Shown: positions 23,830 to 30,861 of the stretch, in pieces
How positions within the stretch are numbered: the first letter of the stretch is position 1
Layout: every line of letters begins with the position of its first letter
Assembly: GCA_030539335.1 (NCBI GenBank)
Contig: JAUNSG010000020.1
Location: 1-32,639 of the forward strand
Direction of reading: 5' to 3'
DNA from: Eubacteriales bacterium
Lineage (GTDB): Bacteria; Bacillota; Clostridia; Oscillospirales; Butyricicoccaceae
Length of the DNA stretch: 32,639 bases
The notes under the pieces: model-generated
The model's database searches: none
Told to the model about the DNA's origin: nothing
The model's input: only the letters and a program-made list of their open reading frames with translations
Position numbers and translations under genes: made by a program

Positions 23830-23844
23830 ATGACCAGTGGTCAT
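23830..23844. promoter_or_regulatory. TetR-type operator 3 (ATGACC-N3-GGTCAT), upstream of tetR
   Basis: Perfect 6+3+6 palindrome, 29 bp upstream of the tetR -35 and 53 bp upstream of the MMPL -35. It lies between the divergent promoters. Confidence 0.7.
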
Positions 23845-23872
23845 TTTTTGTATCCTTCGTGTATTTTTGTAT

Positions 23873-23901
23873 TTGACTTCCCAGCCGTACGAGATTATGA
23901 T
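23873..23901 (+). promoter_or_regulatory. Promoter of the tetR gene
   Basis: TTGACT (23873-23878), 17-bp spacer, TATGAT (23896-23901). The leader is about 58 bases and ends in a GAAAGGA ribosome site. Confidence 0.8.
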
Positions 23902-23966
23902 AATACTATATACTATAATAATACGAAAAAGTATTCCTCTTTTCTGCCCCGAAAGGACGTGAATCC

Positions 23967-24575
23967 ATGGGAGCTGTACAGGAAAACAAACAACAAAAAA
24001 AGGAACGTCTGTTGGAAACTGCATTTTCCCTGTTCACCTCCAAGGGAATGGCCAAAACCTCCATCTCCGATATTGCTTCGGCGGCCGGCGTTGCTAAGGG
24101 CACCTTTTATCTGTACTTCCGCGATAAATACGATCTCGGCAACAAACTGATTGCCCGCAAGGCAGCCAGCCTGTTCCACCATGCCATCTCCCGGCTGGAG
24201 CACTCAAATGCCGTATCCGTTGAGGATCAGTTTATTGTAATGATCGATGATCTGCTGGATCAGATGCAGGCCAACCCCATTTTGCTCCGTTTCATCAACA
24301 AAAATCTAAGCTGGGGGATCTTCCAGAATGCCCTTCAAAAGACCGAAGAGGAAGAAAATGTGGATTATCTCGCAACGTTTCATCAACTCATCCATGCGGA
24401 TGAAAGCATCGAGTGGGAGGAACCAGAGCTTATGCTGTATACCATCATCGAACTGGTTGGCAGCACCTGCCACAGCATCATTCTGGATCAAAATCCAACC
24501 GATTTGGAACATTACAAACCGATTTTGTATCGGAATGTCCGCAGCATTATGAAAAACCATGAGCGAATAAAATGA
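23967..24575 (+). CDS. TetR/AcrR family transcriptional regulator
   Basis: In this 202-residue protein, the N-terminal HTH domain (about 10-58) reads KERLLETAFSLFTSKG, KTSISDIASAAGVAKGTFYLYFRDKYDL, a near-ideal TetR signature. The ligand-binding part is all-helical, as in the family. The gene is divergent from the MMPL/heptad operon, with three copies of one palindrome between them; TetR proteins bind such palindromes as dimers. The simplest model is repression of the exporter operon, relieved by an effector related to the exported compound. Autoregulation is possible through operator 3, although that site does not overlap the tetR core promoter. The effector is unknown. Confidence 0.92.
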   Translation: MGAVQENKQQKKERLLETAFSLFTSKGMAKTSISDIASAAGVAKGTFYLYFRDKYDLGNKLIARKAASLFHHAISRLEHSNAVSVEDQFIVMIDDLLDQMQANPILLRFINKNLSWGIFQNALQKTEEEENVDYLATFHQLIHADESIEWEEPELMLYTIIELVGSTCHSIILDQNPTDLEHYKPILYRNVRSIMKNHERIK

Positions 24576-24584
24576 AAATGATCC

Positions 24585-24625
24585 AGCCCCTCCGATTGCA
24601 TTCAGAGTCGGAGGGGCTGCTTTTT
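24585..24625 (+). terminator. Terminator of tetR (possibly bidirectional)
   Basis: Perfect 11-bp stem (24585-24595 with 24608-24618), loop of 12, then GC and T5. It is also suitably placed for the convergent phosphatase gene ending at 24629. Confidence 0.85.
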
Positions 24626-24628
24626 CAT

Positions 24629-25084
24629 TTATTCTCCCAGAATTTCTTCTAACAAGGCTGTACAGCCGGTATAGATATCGTCAAAAGCGGCGTCAAAATC
24701 ACCAGTATACCATGGGTCGGCGACATCGCGGGCAAGGCCCACATAAGACAGCAAGGTATGTACCTTTTCTTCGGGATCTTCCCGCAGAATGCGCATCAGA
24801 TTGCGGTAATTATTCCGATCCATAATAATCAAATAATCATATTCGTCATAATCGCGGCGTGTGACCTGCACGGACCGATGATTCCCACACGGAATCCCCA
24901 TACGCTCCAGCTTGCGCCGTGCCGGCGGATAGACACCACTTCCGATTTCCTCCCGGCTGGTCGCCGCAGAGTCAATCTGAAATTGCGATTCCAGACCGCG
25001 CTGACGAAGCAGTTCCTTCATAATATATTCCGCCATTGGAGACCGGCAAATATTGCCGTGGCAAATGAATAAAATTCTAAACAT
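24629..25084 (-). CDS. Low-molecular-weight protein tyrosine phosphatase
   Basis: In this 151-residue protein, the phosphate loop C8-HGNIC-R14-S matches the LMW-PTP CX5RS motif immediately after the first strand (FRILFICHGNICRSPMAE). The general-acid aspartate is D123 in ADPWYTGDF, the family DP(W/Y) motif. It dephosphorylates protein tyrosine, or in some Firmicutes arginine, residues in the cytoplasm. A GGAG ribosome site is 9 bases before the ATG. The mobile element begins directly upstream of this gene, so its native promoter may be displaced. A TATAAT at about 25107-25112 (minus) without a clear -35 could drive it. Confidence 0.92.
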   Translation of the reverse strand: MFRILFICHGNICRSPMAEYIMKELLRQRGLESQFQIDSAATSREEIGSGVYPPARRKLERMGIPCGNHRSVQVTRRDYDEYDYLIIMDRNNYRNLMRILREDPEEKVHTLLSYVGLARDVADPWYTGDFDAAFDDIYTGCTALLEEILGE

Positions 25085-25219
25085 TTAATTTCACTCCATT
25101 TTATACAACATTATACCCAGTTATACTTCATATTCTTCATTTTTCCGAACTTTCTACGTTTTAACGATTTTCTATAACTGTTCCTATCAAGGTATAATCT
25201 GATATAGTTTTCCCGTCAT

Positions 25220-25334
25220 CTGGGGTACGTTTTGGGGTAAATTTGCTTCTAGTTCTATCATTTACCCCAGCCCTAAGCCGCAAATTTTGCATGAAAACCA
25301 TCTGTTTATCATACTTTTTACCACTTACATCCTA
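25220..25334. repeat. Repeated GGGGTA motifs at the element end, candidate integrase arm sites
   Basis: CTGGGGTA at 25220 and TTGGGGTAAA at 25232 in one orientation; TTTACCCCAG at 25261 and ATTACCCCAA near 25326 in the other. Copies 25233-25242 and 25260-25269 form a 10-bp inverted repeat. Tn916-type integrases use short repeated arm sites near the element ends; assignment here is by position. Confidence 0.5.
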
Positions 25335-26543
25335 TTACCCCAACAGTTTGCGTTCCTTATGCAGTCGAGCAACCTCCTCTCTTGCATCTTGGAACCCAAT
25401 ATGCGTATAAACATTCAGGGTCACACTGATATCAGAATGACCCATCAAATACTGCAATGTCTTGGGATTCATTCCCGACTTCGCCATATTACTGCAATAG
25501 GTGTGACGGCAAACATGCGGTGTGACCTTTGGTATCTGTATGCGGTAAATCTTATTATATTTATCAACAATGTGTTGGAAATAATGCTCCCAATGCATCG
25601 CAACAGCAGGCTTTTGTTCCCGATCATAAAACAAAAATCCACTGTAGCCATCTATCACCGGTTCAAACTGCGGAGCATTCCGATTCCTAACAATACGCCG
25701 AAAACACTCGTACACATCATCTGTCATCGGAATATCCCGTGTGCCTGCATTGGTTTTTGTTAATTCGCAATACAACGTCCCATCTCGTTTTCGTTGAAGC
25801 TGATGATCAATGTGGATCATTCGTTTCTTAAAATCGATACTTTTCACCGTCAACCCACAAAACTCCGAAATCCGCATTCCGGTTTTGAATAGAACATAGA
25901 TATAATCATAATAGCGGGAATAGTGACGATCTTCCTGCACAAACTTGAGGAACCTGCGTTCCTGCTCTTTCGTTAACGCTTGCCGGGTATGCTTATCATC
26001 GACAAGGACCGTTGCCAACGGAAACTCAAACGGATTTTTTCGCAAAATATCATCATCCACAGCCATTTGAAATGCCGGCCGCAAAACACCTCGAATACTA
26101 TGGATAGAGCTATAGCTTTTTCCTAGTTCCTTTTGAAGATAGATTAGAAACAGCTTTGCGTCAGAAATCTTGACTTTATCAATGCGTATTGCACCGAACG
26201 ATTCTTTCCGAAGTAAATTCATCGTTGTTTTATAACTTGCTTCTGTGTTGTGTCTGACATTTGTTTTTGTCAATAAATACTTTTCGCACAGCTGTACGAC
26301 AGATAAATCCCCGCCGTTTGGAGTGATGCCCTCCAAAAGATTTCGTTGAATCAGCTTTTCTTTTTCCCGCAGCGATAAGCCATCTTTTTTTCCTGCTGGA
26401 ACCTTATCGGTTTCCACCAGTTTCCAACTATAAATGGATCTTCGCTTCCCATCGTTGTCTCTATATCGATATTCATACCGGCCATCAGCCTTTTGTTGTT
26501 CGCCGTCACGTAAAATACGGTTTTTTGTGTCTCTTCGTCTCAT
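25335..26543 (-). CDS. int: Tyrosine recombinase/integrase, Tn916 Int family
   Basis: In this 402-residue protein, the N-terminal arm-binding domain RDTKNRILRDGEQQKADGRYEYRYRD and YSWKLVETDKVPAGKK is very close to Tn916 Int. A SAM-like core-binding domain occupies about 80-170. The catalytic domain has R in FKTGMRISEFCGL, the H-x-x-R box HVCRH, GHSDISVTLNVYTHI with the second histidine, and the nucleophilic tyrosine at VYTH. It catalyses excision and integration of the element. The start is ATG 26543, 5 bases after AAAGGAG; a GTG two codons earlier abuts that site. It lies downstream of the excisionase gene, the Tn916 order. Confidence 0.94.
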   Translation of the reverse strand: MRRRDTKNRILRDGEQQKADGRYEYRYRDNDGKRRSIYSWKLVETDKVPAGKKDGLSLREKEKLIQRNLLEGITPNGGDLSVVQLCEKYLLTKTNVRHNTEASYKTTMNLLRKESFGAIRIDKVKISDAKLFLIYLQKELGKSYSSIHSIRGVLRPAFQMAVDDDILRKNPFEFPLATVLVDDKHTRQALTKEQERRFLKFVQEDRHYSRYYDYIYVLFKTGMRISEFCGLTVKSIDFKKRMIHIDHQLQRKRDGTLYCELTKTNAGTRDIPMTDDVYECFRRIVRNRNAPQFEPVIDGYSGFLFYDREQKPAVAMHWEHYFQHIVDKYNKIYRIQIPKVTPHVCRHTYCSNMAKSGMNPKTLQYLMGHSDISVTLNVYTHIGFQDAREEVARLHKERKLLG

Positions 26544-26560
26544 ATGCACTCCTTTCTGCG

Positions 26561-26608
26561 AAGAGCCACAGTACGATATAAAAGTATTATACCATATCTG
26601 CGGCTCTT
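26561..26608 (-). promoter_or_regulatory. Inverted repeat enclosing a TATAAT between xis and int
   Basis: Arms 26561-26571 and 26598-26608 match over 10 of 11 bases. A minus-strand TATAAT (26586-26591) lies in the loop, without a clear -35. It may be a weak int promoter or a structure limiting xis-int readthrough. Confidence 0.4.
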
Positions 26609-26621
26609 TCGTTGTTTTTTA

Positions 26622-26822
26622 TTAAATTACATCAATTGTTGTCAAAAAATTTTCAAATGCTTTCCGTTTAATTAAAACTTTTGATCCGTTCATGACAGTC
26701 AACCCGCTGTCCGTATGATTCGCGATGATTTCCCTCAACTTCTTTTGACCGATTTCAAAATAAGCTGACGCCTCCTCAATTGTAATCGTGTATTTCTCCC
26801 AAATCGGAACTTCTTTCTTCAT
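26622..26822 (-). CDS. xis: Excisionase, Tn916 Xis family
   Basis: A 66-residue protein, the Tn916 Xis size, with the family pattern VPIWEKYTITIEEASAYFEIG at the start and a winged-helix end MNGSKVLIKRKAFENFLTTIDVI. Xis bends DNA at the element ends and directs Int toward excision. ATG 26822 is chosen because AGGAGG lies 8 bases upstream; a 10-codon longer in-frame start (26852) lacks a ribosome site and overlaps the previous gene more. It overlaps the end of the sigma-like gene by 47 bases. Confidence 0.92.
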   Translation of the reverse strand: MKKEVPIWEKYTITIEEASAYFEIGQKKLREIIANHTDSGLTVMNGSKVLIKRKAFENFLTTIDVI

Positions 26823-27213
26823 GCTGTCGTCCTCCTTTCTTTTGTCGCTCATTCATTTTCAGTTGTTGCATTGCTTGTCGGTGCAATTTCTGCGTCCATC
26901 GAATAGAATAAAACATTGTGTTCCCAATATCCTTCCATGGCTTCCCCTCTATGTACCTAAGCTGTAACACTTTTTGTGCATTTGGATTCGGCAGTGCTTC
27001 AATAATCCCATACGTCTCATCATCTAAACGATGAATCTCTGTATTTAGATTTAATAGCTCTTTTTTTAATTGATTTACTCTGTTGTCGTAGGTTTCTCCG
27101 AAACGAACTTGCCTATCTTTGGCCTCTTCCAATTGTTTCTCTTTTCGTCTGATCTTCGATTTTAATTCGTTCGCATTTGCTCGATACGCTTTTAACATTT
27201 CTTCTGCATTCAT
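26776..27213 (-). CDS. Coiled-coil protein with sigma-70 region 4-like HTH
   Basis: In this 145-residue protein, residues 1-75 are a charged heptad coiled coil (NELKSKIRRKEKQLEEAKDRQ, VNQLKKELLNLNTEIHRLD). Residues about 80-125 are a sigma region-4-like HTH (NAQKVLQLRYIEGKPWKDIGNTMFYSIRWTQKLHRQAMQQL), as in DUF1492/ArpU-like proteins of phages and integrative elements. These usually activate late or mobility genes, and Tn916 has a sigma-like protein upstream of its xis and int. The last 15 codons overlap xis. AAAGGAGGGG precedes the ATG. Function is inferred from domain type and position. Confidence 0.75.
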   Translation of the reverse strand: MNAEEMLKAYRANANELKSKIRRKEKQLEEAKDRQVRFGETYDNRVNQLKKELLNLNTEIHRLDDETYGIIEALPNPNAQKVLQLRYIEGKPWKDIGNTMFYSIRWTQKLHRQAMQQLKMNERQKKGGRQHEERSSDLGEIHDYN

Positions 27214-27283
27214 AAAATCCCCTCCTTTGCAACAAACACTATTTGTCTAGTCTTGTATTTTTCTGAGAAATAGCGGCGTTACT

Positions 27284-27333
27284 GTTACGATACAGGGAAA
27301 GGTAGGCTTTCGCACCTTTCCCTGTATCGTAAC
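27284..27333. repeat. 20-bp perfect inverted repeat, candidate origin or recombination hairpin
   Basis: Arms 27284-27303 and 27314-27333 are perfectly complementary over 20 bp with a 10-base loop. No T-run follows on either strand, so it is not an ordinary terminator. It is in the 258-base gene-free gap between the primase-helicase stop and the sigma-like gene. Confidence 0.8.
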
Positions 27334-27363
27334 AAATCCGAAAAGAAACTACCCTTATAAAAG

Positions 27364-27429
27364 TCCTTTTTCCGTCCGCGCAGGAAATAGGAATCTGCTC
27401 CTATGTATGATTCTCATTCGGAAAAAGGA
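27364..27429. repeat. Second inverted repeat with nested hairpin next to the 20-bp palindrome
   Basis: Arms 27364-27374 and 27419-27429 match perfectly over 11 bp. A small stem (TAGGA/TCCTA, 27388-27403) lies inside. Related CCGAAAAG/TTTTCCGG words recur at 27336, 27417 and 27449, giving the gap an iteron-like look. Confidence 0.5.
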
Positions 27430-27471
27430 ATTTTCTTCTTTTTCCTCTTCCGGAAAAGTAAATATTTTATT

Positions 27472-29466
27472 TCACTTCTCTGCTTTTTTGCCAACAACTC
27501 CACTACGTATCCAGTACCTATCCGATTGCTCCGCAATGCGATTGCGGACTGTCTTTTCCGTAATTCCTAGGCGCTCAGCAAGATTCTTAACCGTAACCGG
27601 CGGCACTGCGCTGAGTATCTGATATGCATTGTCTATCGATGCCGCGCGGTCTGAAGCAGATGTTCGTTTACTGCTTTTGGATAGATTGGCTTGTCTACTG
27701 CCTTCCGGATGCGCAGAATCCAACTCCCCCGCTGTATCAACACGATGAATGGGATATTCGTACCAAAAATTTTTCGGTTGGATATTAGGAAACTCTCGTA
27801 AGTTACTTTCCAATCGCCATGCAGTCGTATTGTCATCTTCCAGATTGTTTTTCATGTCATTTGACAACTCCAATCGGATCATATCCAACTGCGCATCAGG
27901 GTCACGAGCAAATACGCCGGAACCTGATGCTCTGTCCATTGCTCGTTTTCCACCTTGCGCCCCTTTGGAATGGTGATGACAATAAATCGCAGAACAGCCC
28001 GTTTCGGTACAAATCCGGTCAAACTGATTGCAAAACGCCGCCATATCGGAAGCACTATTTTCGTCCCCTGTGATTACTTTGTAGATTGGATCAATAACAA
28101 TCGCATCAAAGCCTTTGTTTTCTGCCCTGCGGACAAGTTGCGGCACCAGCTTGTCCAGTGGAACAGCGTATCCTCGCAAGTTCCAAATAACAATATCCTC
28201 CATGTACTTCTTCTGATATTGTAGTGCATCATAGATTCTCAGGAACCTATCAATACAACTGGCACTATCGATTTCCAAGTTAACATACAATACACGTCCT
28301 TTTTTACACGGAAATCCAAGCCATTCCTTACCCTCTGCAATCGCAATACATAGCTCCATCAGCAGAAAGCTTTTGCCTGCTTTAGATGATCCTGCAATCA
28401 GCATTTTATGCCCACAACGTAGAATCCCTTCAATTAGTTCTTCCGGTAATTGCGGCGGATTATCTTTATACTGATCCAAAGATACCATCTCTGGCAAGTC
28501 GTCTGAGTTTCCCTCGACAAATTCCACCCAATCCTCCCAGCTTGTCCTGCCAAGGTTCGTATCAACAATATATTGCCGATTTCCCCTGCGAGTAACTCCC
28601 GGCAAGCGCGAGAGCCGAGAGGGATTGCTGTTCTGCCGGTCAATGCTGACTCCATGCTTTTGCAGATAATCGTATAAAAACTTCACGCGTTCGCGGTATT
28701 CTTGATCGTCTGCCGCATCCACTCTAACGATTGCATGAAGGCTTTTCCCTCCGCTGTGAACCAGACACACGATCGGAAGTTCCATTCTTCTATATGCTTC
28801 TTCCTGCGCTGAAATTGACATCGTATCCGATTCGACTAATGCGTACCGATACTGTGTGACATTATTATTCTGTACCCCACATCCATCCAATGGATTAAAC
28901 CGAATCCATGCCCCAGCGTCCGGTTTCCAGTCACCGATTGTAGCTCCAAGATCATCTGGATACTTTTCTAATGATTGCATCAGCTCGCCTGCGGTGCGGT
29001 CAAAAACGCCTTGGGTCGGGTGCCATTTCCCGTCAGCATCTTGCCATGCATCATTTGTAACATATCCAACATGATCCTTTGGTGTAAACAGAAGTTCAAG
29101 ATAGGTCTTTAACTCTTGCACTGGATTCCATTTATCCGCTGCCGAAATGCCGGTCAAATCATCCTCATCATTGTTAATTTCATCGTCCCATCCCATCACG
29201 AGATTCGCCTTGGAATTCCATCCGTGTTCCTTAGCCATTTTAAAAATAGTCGCTCCTGTTATAGGATTATTGTTTCCGCGAAAACTGCGCCATTTACGCT
29301 CACATTCTCCTGCTTGATAGCGGATATCATTGCGGCTCCAACTGTCCCATATGAAACAATCAAAGCCTTCCGCCTTGAGCGCCATGCCGACGCTGATCCA
29401 CTGTTGATAGGTCAGCGCGGCAACCGGCACACAAGCAAGCGCAGATAGGATATTATTATCTGGCAT
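27472..29466 (-). CDS. Primase-helicase replication protein (PriCT/AEP-like primase plus RepA-type AAA ATPase)
   Basis: A 664-residue protein. Residues about 10-85 resemble a PriCT-2 domain (YQQWISVGMALKAEGF, FIWDSWSR, KWRSFRG, ITGATIFKMAKEHGW). Residues about 115-305 resemble an archaeo-eukaryotic primase core, with VESD at 211-214, LVHSGGKSLHAIVRV around 235-249 and RLSRLPG at 284-290. Residues about 340-545 form a RepA/AAA_25 ATPase: Walker A GSSKAGKS (359-366), Walker B DAIVIDP (454-460) and YCHHHSKG (495-502). The C-terminal 610-660 is a winged HTH. It would start and unwind replication of the excised element. Spacing to the SSB-like gene is 5 bases, with no separate ribosome site, so translation is probably coupled. 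Confidence 0.82.
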   Translation of the reverse strand: MPDNNILSALACVPVAALTYQQWISVGMALKAEGFDCFIWDSWSRNDIRYQAGECERKWRSFRGNNNPITGATIFKMAKEHGWNSKANLVMGWDDEINNDEDDLTGISAADKWNPVQELKTYLELLFTPKDHVGYVTNDAWQDADGKWHPTQGVFDRTAGELMQSLEKYPDDLGATIGDWKPDAGAWIRFNPLDGCGVQNNNVTQYRYALVESDTMSISAQEEAYRRMELPIVCLVHSGGKSLHAIVRVDAADDQEYRERVKFLYDYLQKHGVSIDRQNSNPSRLSRLPGVTRRGNRQYIVDTNLGRTSWEDWVEFVEGNSDDLPEMVSLDQYKDNPPQLPEELIEGILRCGHKMLIAGSSKAGKSFLLMELCIAIAEGKEWLGFPCKKGRVLYVNLEIDSASCIDRFLRIYDALQYQKKYMEDIVIWNLRGYAVPLDKLVPQLVRRAENKGFDAIVIDPIYKVITGDENSASDMAAFCNQFDRICTETGCSAIYCHHHSKGAQGGKRAMDRASGSGVFARDPDAQLDMIRLELSNDMKNNLEDDNTTAWRLESNLREFPNIQPKNFWYEYPIHRVDTAGELDSAHPEGSRQANLSKSSKRTSASDRAASIDNAYQILSAVPPVTVKNLAERLGITEKTVRNRIAEQSDRYWIRSGVVGKKAEK

Positions 29467-29471
29467 AATTG

Positions 29472-29993
29472 TTAGTATGGTACGTCATCACAATCATCAA
29501 TTTCTGTAAATTCTTCTTTCTCAAAGAACGATGGGTCGTAATCAATGAAATAATCAATATTATTCGTCTGCCGTTCTTCACCATTACGATTAATATATGT
29601 ACGGGGTTTGATGTGCGCGCGACCTACCGCACCAACTACTTTGCTCCAATCCATCCCATAACTTTCTCCGTCTTTTTTTGCTATGATTGACCGAAAAAAG
29701 CTGGAAATCTTCCATTCTAATGGACGATATAGCAATAGATTGCATTTGATGTTGGTTGTTCTGTTATCTGCCGTGTCGACGCGTAATATCAACTCAGCGC
29801 GATTGCAGGCAGGAATTTTGGCCGATCCAAGAAAACGACCACGTTCGAAACTGATAACTCTAAAGGTATAATCACCTTCTGTTAATAATGTAGACAATGA
29901 ACGATCAATATCTAATATTTCATTCCATCCTATTTCCATATTCTGTTCTTCTTTGCTTAACTTTTTAATATTGTTACTATTCTCGGAATTCAT
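29472..29993 (-). CDS. SSB-like DUF669-type protein with acidic C-terminal tip
   Basis: A 173-residue protein. The core LLTEGDYTFRVISFERGRF, AELILRVDTADNRTTNIKCNLLLYRPLEWKISSFFRSI resembles phage DUF669-type replication-associated proteins (beta-rich, possibly OB-like). The end EIDDCDDVPY closely mimics the acidic, Pro-aromatic tip of single-strand DNA-binding proteins (DDDIPF) that recruits replication partners. It is encoded directly upstream of the primase-helicase with a 5-base gap, so a role as the element's own single-strand-binding or primase-loading factor is likely. AAAGGAG lies 9 bases before the ATG. Confidence 0.65.
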   Translation of the reverse strand: MNSENSNNIKKLSKEEQNMEIGWNEILDIDRSLSTLLTEGDYTFRVISFERGRFLGSAKIPACNRAELILRVDTADNRTTNIKCNLLLYRPLEWKISSFFRSIIAKKDGESYGMDWSKVVGAVGRAHIKPRTYINRNGEERQTNNIDYFIDYDPSFFEKEEFTEIDDCDDVPY

Positions 29994-30072
29994 GATGAAT
30001 TCTCCTTTCTAATATTTTTTGATTATCAAGATCATGTCGTATACATGTCTTCCAATCATTTACCTATATTTT

Positions 30073-30120
30073 AGTATATTGGAAAACCTCTGTCACGAGA
30101 GGGCTGCCACGATCTGTCAC
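30073..30120 (-). promoter_or_regulatory. TATACT with direct GTGACAGA repeats upstream of the replication operon
   Basis: Minus-strand -10 TATACT (30073-30078) has no recognisable -35 at the right distance. Two identical GTGACAGA octamers lie upstream (30089-30096 and 30113-30120), 24 bp apart. A weak -35 with upstream repeats suggests an activator-dependent promoter; the HTH protein encoded just upstream is a candidate. Confidence 0.35.
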
Positions 30121-30596
30121 TATTTTCTTTCTCTTCCGTATCTGTTCACGATCTTTGTTATGTAATTTTGACTTAATCCTGTTTCCTTTGAGATATCTTT
30201 TCGGCGTTTGTCTGTTCGCTCCATGTTAATAACCTTTTGATAGGTATCTTGTCGTTTGAGTTTTCTATAGTTAATAACTAATCGTTTAGAGTTAAATTTA
30301 TCTAATAAAGGTTTTATTATCTTAATAAAATCAAAAATATATATTTCCCTTAATTCTTCTCGTTTTAACTCACTCTTATCATTGCTGAGTACTCGTATTA
30401 GCACCAATATACACATGATATTCTTTCTGATTTCATCTTTCCCTACAGCTTTACTCAGACTTTCCCACGACGGTATAGTAATACGTATTTTTTCCACATT
30501 TAATATCTTATGAAGATCTTTGAGAAAACGTGCCATGTTCTCCATTCCAATCTCCTTCTCTAATTCTTGCAAGGTTACTGTTGTCTTAGTCGCCAT
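30120..30596 (-). CDS. HTH protein, possibly Mor-like activator
   Basis: A 158-residue basic protein. Residues about 8-52 (LQELEKEIGMENMARFLKDL, KIRITIPSWESLSKAVG) faintly recall the dimerisation part of Mor/C-type phage activators. The C-terminal 128-155 is a clear helix-turn-helix (RRKDISKETGLSQNYITKIVNRYG). The middle (about 60-125) is longer than in usual Mor proteins, so family assignment is tentative. The codon usage is very AT-rich compared with the chromosomal genes. It precedes the SSB/primase genes on the same strand and is divergent from the HTH-ParB gene, so it may regulate both. AAAGGAG is 11 bases upstream of the ATG. Confidence 0.6.
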   Translation of the reverse strand: MATKTTVTLQELEKEIGMENMARFLKDLHKILNVEKIRITIPSWESLSKAVGKDEIRKNIMCILVLIRVLSNDKSELKREELREIYIFDFIKIIKPLLDKFNSKRLVINYRKLKRQDTYQKVINMERTDKRRKDISKETGLSQNYITKIVNRYGRERK

Positions 30597-30826
30597 ATTA
30601 AATGCAACTCCTTTCTGGAATATCGCTTTTAATATGGGATTTTTTTGTCTTTATCTTCTTTCAGACCGAAAAAAGCATCACATGTATACTATCGTTCGGG
30701 AAAAAACTCATTTTATTATACATTCGTTCCGTTTATTCTCCGTATTTTGAGTTATATGCTGACAAATTCACTTATTCGGAGACAAAAAAATAAAATAAGG
30801 CAAATAAGGTTTTCATGGTATATCTG
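30597..30826. other. Divergent regulatory gap in the element, no gene seen
   Basis: About 230 AT-rich bases between divergent start codons. A minus-strand TATAAT occurs near 30716-30721. Open frames here lack ribosome sites and recognisable domains. Confidence 0.4.
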
Positions 30827-30835
30827 TGTTATAAT
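30827..30835 (+). promoter_or_regulatory. Extended -10 promoter of the HTH-ParB gene
   Basis: TGT followed by TATAAT (30830-30835); no good -35. It is about 27 bases before the start codon, so the leader is very short. Confidence 0.55.
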
Positions 30836-30861
30836 AAACAAAACAAGCAGGAGGACTTTCC

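Noticed and set aside
27284..27333. The 20-bp inverted repeat read as an intrinsic terminator of the primase gene
   Set aside because: No T-run on either strand next to the stem, and it is 138 bases past the stop codon; an origin or other structural role fits better.
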